Shown here: piece by piece, positions 56,192 through 64,000 of the stretch
Layout: each line of letters opens with the position of its first letter
Position numbering within the stretch: position 1 is the stretch's first letter
Assembly: GCA_030844895.1 (NCBI GenBank)
Contig: CM061229.1
Location: 108,126,975-108,190,974 of the forward strand
Length of the DNA: 64,000 nucleotides
Source: Ambrosia x helenae
Taxonomy: Eukaryota > Streptophyta > Magnoliopsida > Asterales > Asteraceae
Reading direction: 5' to 3'
Translations under genes and position numbers: made by a program
Notes under the pieces: model-generated
Told to the model about the DNA's origin: nothing
Seen by the model: the letters and a program-made list of their open reading frames with translations, nothing else
Database searches by the model: none

Positions 56192-58571
56192 GTAACACCC
56201 CAACCGATGGCGGAAACATCGAGGTGTCACGTAGTGACGATTGCTCAATAGCTCATGGTATTAAAGTGTAAATTTGAATACATTGAATTAAATAATTTAT
56301 TACATTGAAAGGAAAATACAAAAATTCTAAAGTGACAACTAATGCTGAAATACAATAAATCCAACATCTAAGTAAGATTCAGAAAGCTTAAAAGTCATCT
56401 CATAAGAGCCTGAAACATGTACGAAAATAATTTCGTCAATACAAAAATGTATTGGTGAGCATACCCGTTTGATATATATAGTAAGGAAATTTTAGCAATT
56501 CATGTGTTATTTTGCAAAATGTAATAAGTGGTATCCGGGTCAAATCAACCCAATGAAAGGAAAGCAGATATATATAGCATGCGCTAGTAGTAATGTAATA
56601 CATAGCAATGACAAGGACTCTCAACAGAGTCACAAGGGTATATACCATAGTACTATTCATTGAAATGGCAGGCCGCAACGGTTAATGATTTGACAGGTCA
56701 TAGATACACGAAATGACACAAGCAAACACACATAAGAATTGCTATTTTAGTAAGATGAATTAGAAAATTTATAGTAAGTACATGAGTCGCCCCAAAATAG
56801 TAAAACAGTAAAAAGGGGAAAGATATACTCGCATTCACTAAATAGTTATGTCACTAAATCGTCGTGAGCGTGAATTGGCGAATCCCGAAGTCTCAACCTA
56901 AAAGTATGGTATATGTATAAGTGTTTGGACTTAAAGTAGGTCTAGGGTTTCTAGTCTAAGGCACTTAGGATGTCTAGTCTAATTTGGGGTTTAACTTGTA
57001 AATAACGATATATGGTGAAAATGCGACGTAAGTAAATATATATACTTGTTTGAAATAATATGACATATGAACTAAGGAATAAATATGAATAATAATATTA
57101 TAAGTTCATAATTGAAAGTTATGAACTAAAGCAAATGGTGGAAGTCACATAAATGTTAAATTATATTACAACTTTGACTTGTTCAAAAAAAATGTAACAA
57201 CTTTGAAACACTAATTATTTGTATTTATTAATTTAAATACAACCAATTAATTAGGTTAGTCAAAGAAATTTTAAATAAGGTAAATAATTTAAGTTTATAC
57301 AATAATAGATTCATGAAGTCATAAAATGATCTAAATATTTTTAAACGACTTAATGAATATATAAACGCATAATTATCATAAATTCACATAAAAATTTTAA
57401 GTTAATCAAAATATCAAGAATTTTAATGAAAATAATGTATTATGAATCAAAATGGTCAAAAATAATTTTTAGATAATTTTTTTAACCAAAATGATTTTAT
57501 ATTATATTTATTGTCTAAAACTTAAATAAAGAATTAAATTCTATAAAAGTACAAAACTAATACAAATTAGGTAGCAAAAATCATAATCAGTATTCTAACA
57601 TAATAAATAGGTTTTCCACAAATATTAACATTAAAATACATTATATATGATTTTTAATGAAATAAGCATGATTTAATCAAAATAAAATTATTAAAACTAT
57701 TGCAACGGCCACAAAATCAGAATAAAAACTATTTTCAGGTCATAAATATTATCTAGAAGCTAAGGTTAGAATTTCATGATTTTTAGATAACATATGAATT
57801 AGTTATGAATTTTACAAGTTAATTATACTTTTAACTCAAAAATCCCAAATTGTTCATAAACACCCTAAAGCCCTAACTAGCAATTGAAACCCTAAAGTGT
57901 ATGAATCATCAAATAAATATAATGCTATTGAAGAAATATATATGAAAAGGAGAAATAGTGAAAGTTGATTGAAAATACTTACGGTTTTGCTTGTTCGATT
58001 AAGAAAAATAAGAATATATGAAAACCAAAGCAAAAATCTCCAAAATTCTTGAGGATGATGATGATATGAACTCAAAAGATGATACAAGATGAGAGAAGTG
58101 AGAGTGTTTGTGTGTGAAACTCATGTTGGGATATTGAGGAAAAGAATGAGTAATTAGAAATATAATGAATGGTATTTAATATAATAATCAATTTTGTGAG
58201 TAATATTAGTAATTAGTTGACTAGAAAACTCATGAAACTTATTTTTGAGGTAATATAATTAGTCATAAAGTTTAAAAGAAATTGGTAATTGTTTAATTGT
58301 GGTTAAAATATATGATTCAAAAAATGATTTTTGGCATAACTAACCTCCTGACTTGGTATCCTATAAAGGTCAAATTATAATAAGTTTGAAAAACGTTTCA
58401 ATACACGTATTTGATTAAAAGTAGACCCATCAGTAAATATGTAATGATAAAAAGAAACTCAAGCTTTTATTAATTTGAGAATAAACAAAAGTACATGGAC
58501 TGGATTTGTAAATGTGATAATATAGGGACTACATTTGTAATCTTGGCAAAAATATAAAGAGCGGATGTTAC
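56192..58571 (-). mobile_element. Solo LTR (Gypsy-type) in the transposase
   Basis: On the minus strand it begins TGTAACATCCGC and ends GTTGGGGTGTTACA (TG...CA), 2,380 bp, no genes. The flanks read TTAGA before and GAAGA after (minus strand); each is one change from TAAGA, so the target duplication is slightly decayed. The host coding sequence resumes exactly on both sides (ISK|MKAFR context). Its terminal 40 bp match the end at 62,269 in the opposite orientation. Confidence 0.8.
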
Positions 58572-58574
58572 ATC

Positions 58575-59408
58575 TAAGATATGCCAACCTCAAACTTCCT
58601 TTGGAACTGGCCCTGAACTGCTTTCACTGTGATCTTAGGGTTTTCATGCAGTTGTTCAATGAGCTGTTGAGATAGAAAGGTAGTTGTGCAAGCATAAATG
58701 AACCTGCTTTGGAGACATTTGTGTTCAGTGATAAACCAAGATCCAAAATTTTTGTCCTTTGAAAGTAATAACACCCAAGGGCATTTATGGCAATTTGTTG
58801 GTGCCTTTTTCCCTCTACCACCAACATGTTTCACCCCTCTTCCTTTACTTCCACTTGCCTCATTACCACCCACTTGGTTCTTATCAATTCCCCCACCTAA
58901 CACTTATTTAAAGTAGGTCCCACCATCTTCACTTTCCCCCAACATACTGTCCTAACCCTTTCATTGTCATCCTTTATAATCCTAATTTGTCTCCTAGTTT
59001 CAACAGCATGTAGTTTTATCATTTTTTAACTTCTTTTGTCCCAAACACTTGTCCTTCACAGAATATAGAATCTTTGCCTTTTTCTTTTCTCATCATCCTC
59101 AGCTTTCTTTTCCTAGAACTTGTTGCTCCACCATCAGATTCAATACCACTATCATAGTCATCATTATTAATAATTTCATCATCCATTACTAAATTGTCTA
59201 GTTCATCATTAGGGTGATAGTTTTCTACATCTGCATCAGTGTGCAATCTGAAATCTGTCATGTCAACCTCATAATCATTGACAATATCAACATCAACTAA
59301 CTTAAACTCATCGTCACTCTCACTCTCATCTCCACTTTGACTTTCACCCTGACTCTCACTACCATCTATACCATCTTCAGGATTCAAGTAATCTTCATCC
59401 GTAGAGCT
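58575..59408 (-). pseudogene. MULE transposase: acidic region and DNA-binding domain
   Basis: An acidic Ser/Asp/Glu stretch (59,400-59,020) is followed, near 58,810-58,575, by the plant MuDR DNA-binding domain: NCHKCPWVLLLSKDKNFGSW, then EHKCLQSRF and QLHENPKITVKAVQ. This part binds the TIR in MuDR. Frame changes at the G-run near 59,435 and at the 59,019 stop break it. Confidence 0.82.
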
Positions 59409-59638
59409 GTCTTCATCATGTTCTTTACCACTACTCCCCCCCCCATATCATTTAGTTGATCATTTACAACACAATTTTCATTAACTTGATCATTCAAATC
59501 ATGTTCTTTACCATTACTCCCCATACCAACTTTTTCACCAAAAAATGGATCAAAGTATGGATCATCTAAAGTAACATTACCCCCCATATCAGGTTCATCA
59601 TGTGTCCAACCCAAACATAGTCTCTTCTTAACTGTAGT
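59409..59638 (-). repeat. Direct duplication of transposase coding DNA, copy 1
   Basis: About 230 bp nearly identical to 62,270-62,505, including TTVKKRLCLGWTHDEPDMGG and the G-run. The main visible difference is the length of the C/G homopolymer. The two copies flank the LTR-like insertion. Confidence 0.85.
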
Positions 59639-59729
59639 AAAATTTAATACGAATATTATTTTATCGTTCATAAGGTGCCTAAGTTTTATTTACCGACCAC
59701 ACAACTTATATATATACATATATATATAC

Positions 59730-59766
<37 letters not shown>

Positions 59767-59938
59767 TTAGTTATTATATTTACCACCTACTAAACCAACC
59801 TAGCCCATTAAACATAACCTCAACCACACTCTTTATACTTACCTTGAAGCCCATCTGAAATCCATCAGCAACCCAATACTGGCCCACAACATAGACCCAG
59901 CCCAAACCAAGCCCAAACCCCCCTCAGCGTTTCTGTTT

Positions 59939-60030
59939 TAAAAAAAAAAAAATATTTTGTTTATGCCGGGTTTCGAACCCGGACAACCTCGTACACACAC
60001 ATGCACACTTACCACCCGATCCACACGTAT
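59939..60030 (-). mobile_element. tRNA-like, T-tailed insertion (minus strand)
   Basis: On the minus strand GGTTGTCCGGGTTCGAAACCC (B-box/T-arm-like, one pairing stem CCGGG/CCCGG) is followed after about 15 nt by a run of 13 T. No complete cloverleaf could be drawn, so it is not a tRNA gene. Possibly a short SINE. Confidence 0.35.
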
Positions 60031-60669
60031 TTCTTGTTTATTCTTCCACTCGTTTTAAATAAGTACACAGCTAAAACCCTTTCCTTTTTCCCCTTTCTTC
60101 CTTCGAACAGCGAACAAGCAGCAGCAGCATTATACCCATCGTTGACCAATCTATTTGCACGATTAACGCGTAATTATCATGGATTGACTTAACAACTTGA
60201 TTATCGGCCTATTACAACTCGTTCACACCATAATTAACTATCAATTATTACCCTAATGATCGTTTAACGCGTATATATTAAAACCTTAGGTCAAACCTTC
60301 CAATCTGGCAATTCGTATGTATTTTTATAAATTGAATCTTGGTCTTCAACCTAAGAGTGCCGATTAGTATAAACCCACAAACAAAACTTGTTTTAAATCT
60401 CTCTGTAATGGACAATCAAAGATTCTAGCTTGTGGTTGCTGCGAGTAACGAACTGACCATCAATTGGTATGTTTCTTTTTCAATTCGTATATTCATTAGG
60501 GTCGGTTCTTGTTAGGGAATAAAAGCCCTAACGTTAATAGCAAATATATTCACGAATCAGGTCCAATTAGTTCTAAGTGTAAGGCTAGGGTTCTTGATTT
60601 ATGATTTGGGGAAAATGGGGTCTAGGGTCATTATGAGTTAATTATTTTCTGTTCGAAACAATAACGTTC

Positions 60670-60772
60670 TCAGGGCATGGCTCAGATGGTGTGCCATGCT
60701 TGTGATAGTGTTGAACCGGCCAAGTGCTCAAGTTCGATTCCCATGCCTTGCAATCTTTTTTTTTTTTGAAGC
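60670..60772 (+). mobile_element. tRNA-like, T-tailed insertion (plus strand)
   Basis: Starts CAGGGCATGGCTCAGATGG (A-box-like TGGCTCAGATGG) and has AGTTCGATTCCCATGCC (B box with GGCATG/CATGCC acceptor-like pairing), then TTGCAATC and a run of 13 T. The layout is that of a short tRNA-derived SINE. Confidence 0.45.
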
Positions 60773-61560
60773 TATTTCTTCCAAATATTATACATTTTTA
60801 TGTATATTATCTTTTAACTTATGTTTAAAATACCAAATCAAATTTATAAATTCTATAAGATTTATTTTATGATATATAAAGGGTAAACTGATTTATACAA
60901 TTTTTAGTTTTTTTAAAATCATTTATTAAATATATATAAAATATATTACAAGTTTATTCATTTATAAGTTAAAAATTCTACAAATATATCAAAACAATTT
61001 TATAAATTTCCACAAAAATTATCCTGAGTTTGTAAAATGATAAACTTTTCTGAAATGATTTTTAATTCTGAAAAATCATTTATTTAATATTTTTAATCAA
61101 TTTTTGTTAGTTTAAATCATAATTAAATCATAATAAATCCAAATTTTAATATTTTTGCACCAAAATTTTATACAAATTATTTCTGACCATTTAGAATAGA
61201 AATATAATTTTTAAAATGATAATTCTTTAATTTTAGTATTTTTGAATATTAAAGTTAAATATTGGCTATTTATAATAAATAGATTTAAAAATCTATTTTA
61301 AATTAAATAATTTTATAAAAATTATTTTTATACTTTAAACACATTCTTGTGGCCATCCTAGATTTAACATTTATAAAAAGATTTTTGGTTATTTATTTAC
61401 TAAATTTCTCTCAATTGGCGAATATTTTTTTTAATATTAATCAAACGAGCAATTATCCCCAATTCGAAGCCCTAGAAACTTATACAGGATTGATAGACTT
61501 AGACATATTTATTACTTTATTATAGGGTGATACTTGATACATTTGGTCAACACAATTATC
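60773..61560. other. AT-rich interior of the LTR-like insertion
   Basis: Very AT-rich, low-complexity sequence. No gene or further element recognised. Confidence 0.5.
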
Positions 61561-62269
61561 CACATTTCTCAACAGATATAACATTTTACCAAGGTGAGTT
61601 TTACATAGCCCCTTTTCTATTTATCACCATTTTTGGGGTGAAACATGTTTATAACATCATCATTGCAATTCAATCATCAATGTGTCTATGTGTTTTCTAT
61701 GTTGCATTATGTCTTGAGCATGATTAGAGTAAGCACCATTCTAGCATAATCATTAACATTGATCAGCCGGCGGTATACATTGATAGATCTATTGGACTGA
61801 CAATCCCACCCGGATACGTGCCTCCTACAAAGGTTACGTGGGTGTTTGTTATCGTATAACATATTCATTTGGACCATGAGCGTATGGTATGTATCATATT
61901 ATAACAGTCATCAGGGTTGATTATGCACTCGATTTATTTCTAGTATGTTCTCACATATGGACTAGATTGACATGGCACATGAATTGCACATCATTTTTAT
62001 TCAATTATCAAAAACCTATGTAATTCTCACCAACTTTTGTTGACCCAAAACATTTTCAACATAACATGTTTCAGGTTCTAATTGCTTGAAGATTTGAATT
62101 GATGCTTGAAGATATGTGTATAGCTTTATTCAATTTGATGTACAAATTCTAGAACAATTGTATGTAATTCACTTAAATTATTTAATGGAATTTATTATTC
62201 ACCATGAGCTACTGAACAATCATCTATACGTGACATCCCGATGTTTCCGCCATCGGTTGGGGTGTTACA

Positions 62270-63061
62270 GTCTTCATCATGTTCTTTACCACTACTCCCC
62301 CCCCCCCCCCATATCATTTAGTTGATCATTTACAACACAATTTTCATTAACTTGATCATTCAAATCATGTTCTTTACCATTACTCCCCATACCAACTTTT
62401 TCACCAAAAAATGGATCAAAGTATGGATCATCTAAAGTAACATTACCCCCCATATCAGGTTCATCATGTGTCCAACCCAAACATAGTCTCTTCTTAACTG
62501 TAGTAATATCAGGGATTGCCATTATCTTTTCATCAATTATCTCCTCAATTCTAACCTTACTTGGTGAACAGAAATAGGTGTGTACAATTGTTTGGTAATG
62601 TTCCACATATATTGTGATCATCCTATTTTGTTGCTCTAACACATATTATGCAAAACCTAGGACATCAGCATCAGTACCTAAGACTCTTAGTCCAAAATCT
62701 AACTCACCATTTGGAATTAAATAGTGGTAGTACCTAACACACATGGCATTATAACTTAGCTGTTCCAAAATACCATCCATTGTGTGAACAAAAAACTTAT
62801 CTATGTCTAACATGTCTACAATGTCTTCCAAGCCTCTTTCATACATTCGTCCTGGAAATTTTAAAAACACACCAACATGATGCAACTTGATTGAAAACAA
62901 ATGTCGACAACCAACTGCAAGCATGGAATTCAAACATTAGAAAACCAATGTTTGAAAAAAAAAACTGAATCGAGGTCGAGGAAGATCATACCATATAATT
63001 CTTCAACATCGGATTGTTGTAATAGATTACGAATAATAAAACAAGGTCTAGCTTCATCCAT
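62270..63061 (-). pseudogene. MULE transposase N-terminus (PB1-like domain)
   Basis: Exon 1 is 63061-62992 (ATG, MDEARPCFIIRN...), donor ATATG|GTATGA. Exon 2 starts at 62914 after CTTGCAG. Exon 2 has the PB1-like domain typical of plant MuDR transposases (FSIKLHHVGVFLKFPGRMYE, RYYHYLIPNGELDFGLRVL). A TAA within the domain's end (near 62,644) breaks the frame. The ATG lies about 90 bp inside the TATA box of the right TIR. Confidence 0.78.
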
Positions 63062-63153
63062 CAGTGGGTTTGATCTGTGAATGTTAATTAGGGTTAGAAA
63101 TTGGGGGTTTGATTTTGAATGGAATGTGGTTTTTTTTTGTTAAAGTGAATCAA

Positions 63154-63378
63154 CTTTATAAGGGGAAAAAATGGGGTGGAAATTATGTTTATACCCTCAC
63201 GTGCATTGCACGCGGCCAAGTGGGGTGACTTAACAGATTATATTAGCTGGGTTAAGTGTAAAGGACAAAAATCGTGACAACTTTTCATATAAAGGATAAA
63301 AACTGAAACTAAAAGTTTTAAAGGACACAGTCCATAGTTTTGGAGTTGATAAAGGACAAATATTGTAATTTTCTCTTA
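63154..63378 (-). repeat. MULE right terminal inverted repeat with promoter
   Basis: Inverse of the left TIR. Minus-strand CCTTATAAAG (63154-63163) is the likely TATA box of the transposase gene. Confidence 0.85.
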
Positions 63379-64000
63379 ATATTAACACATATCCTAAATG
63401 CTAAAAAAATGTATAACTCGAACATACTAATATTGATACCTAACCTAAAACAATGTATAACTCTAATATTAACACCTATCATAAAGGCTAAAAAATGCAT
63501 AACTCTAATATCAATATTTAATACATAACCTAAAACAATGCATAACTCTAATGTTAACACATATCATAGAGGCTAAAAAAATACATAATTCTAATATCAA
63601 TATTCAAACCTAACCTAAAACAATCTATTAATCCAATGATAACACCTAATACTTCAACATGAAGAATCACTAAAAACCTTGCCGAATCGGTAAAAGATGC
63701 ATGCCATATTATACGAAGAAGCTCAAAGTCTCTTAAAGGTCCTTACTTTTCTTGTAATAACTATACCACCTGCACTCTTAAGACTTAAACTTCATGTTAT
63801 TTGGAATCATAAATAATTGTAGTTGTCAAATCATCTAAATCAATGCTTTCAATTTTTTTTGTCAATCTTATCAGAATGTTTGTTATACAGGATACTCTCT
63901 TTTGATGTGATGTAAAGCTTTTATGAAAACAAAGAACCAACACACCATAACATCGTCCACTAAAATACACCAACAAACAAACACTCAATCTCCAACTCTT
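63379..64000. repeat. Minisatellite flanking the MULE (right) and window end
   Basis: 63,386-63,640 holds six to seven diverged units with ACCTAACCTAAAACAATG and GTATAACTCTAATATTAAC, matching the array at 29,420. The remaining 350 bp show nothing recognisable. Confidence 0.65.

Larger units (their letters stand above)
59632..62269 (+). mobile_element. LTR-like insertion, left end unclear
   Basis: The right end TTTCCGCCATCGGTTGGGGTGTTACA (given in part) is the inverse of the solo-LTR end at 56,192. Internal order (CT-rich leader near 60,080, AAGGTGAGTTTTACATAGCCCC at 61,570, GGGGTGAAACATG) follows that of the large LTRs at 44,633. The left end shows no clear TG start and no target duplication; it joins the duplicated transposase piece. 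Includes TA and (ATA)n microsatellites at 59,707-59,762. Confidence 0.6.
29662..63378. mobile_element. Mutator-like element (MULE), MuDR-type, carrying nested insertions
   Basis: The ends are inverted repeats of about 225 bp beginning TAAGAGAAAATTACAAT (left) and ending ATTGTAATTTTCTCTTA (right). Inside are a MuDR-type transposase on the minus strand, starting next to the right TIR, and a GRF zinc-finger gene on the plus strand, starting next to the left TIR. The two face each other. About 33.7 kb long, of which roughly 28 kb is later insertions (Copia 31625-54927, solo LTR 56192-58571, LTR piece about 59632-62269). No clean 9-bp target duplication is visible; both flanks are the same minisatellite. 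Confidence 0.85.

Noticed and set aside
59939..60772. Functional tRNA genes
   Set aside because: Only B-box/T-arm-like words and T runs are visible; no full cloverleaf with anticodon arm can be drawn.

Overview
This window is nuclear DNA from a flowering plant, most likely a member of the Asteraceae. The evidence is spliced eukaryotic genes, AT-rich intergenic DNA packed with LTR retrotransposons, MITEs and SINEs, and a CC-NBS-LRR gene whose exon layout and protein look like the lettuce/chicory RGC2 family. Species cannot be fixed by eye.

Layout. 1-3220: five inverted-repeat elements, each bounded by (TA)n tracts. 4.7-5.7 kb: a SINE and an AACCGG-rich repeat. 6.5-8.4 kb: an intact two-exon UDP-glycosyltransferase gene (+) of UGT83A1 type, with a foldback element in its intron. 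11.0-11.4 kb: two orphan exons of a receptor-like kinase. 13.3-17.2 kb: a Gypsy-type solo LTR with another element inside it. 17.3-17.8 kb: a hAT-like MITE with a perfect 8-bp target duplication. 19.2-19.9 kb: an F-box gene broken by one frameshift. 21.1-27.0 kb: a five-exon RGC2-like resistance gene (-) whose last exon carries two frameshifts. 27.5 kb: a second SINE. 28.3-29.2 kb: a CCACCG-rich minisatellite.

From 29,662 to 63,378 everything belongs to one nested transposon stack. The outermost element is a Mutator-like element (MULE) with about 225-bp terminal inverted repeats. Each TIR holds a TATA box directed inward. The right TIR leads into a degenerate MuDR-type transposase (PB1-like, DNA-binding, catalytic, SWIM and zinc-knuckle parts, - strand). 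The left TIR leads into a small GRF-type zinc-finger/transmembrane gene (+ strand). This is the convergent two-gene plan of maize MuDR with a different second gene. Into the transposase went a Copia element (31,625-54,927; 540-bp LTRs, TSD TATTG), a 2.4-kb solo LTR (56,192-58,571) and an LTR-like piece (about 59,632-62,269). Into the Copia gag went a coding-empty element with 3.14-kb LTRs (44,633-52,679; TSD TATAT).

The most unusual object is in the Copia element. Its gag-pol is broken by stops and frameshifts, but downstream of pol it keeps a long open gene (1,010 codons plus an overlapping 193-codon frame). That gene appears to have its own TATA promoter, a spliced leader, and the same TTCGACC/GGTCGAA motif cluster that occurs in the LTR and in the gag leader.
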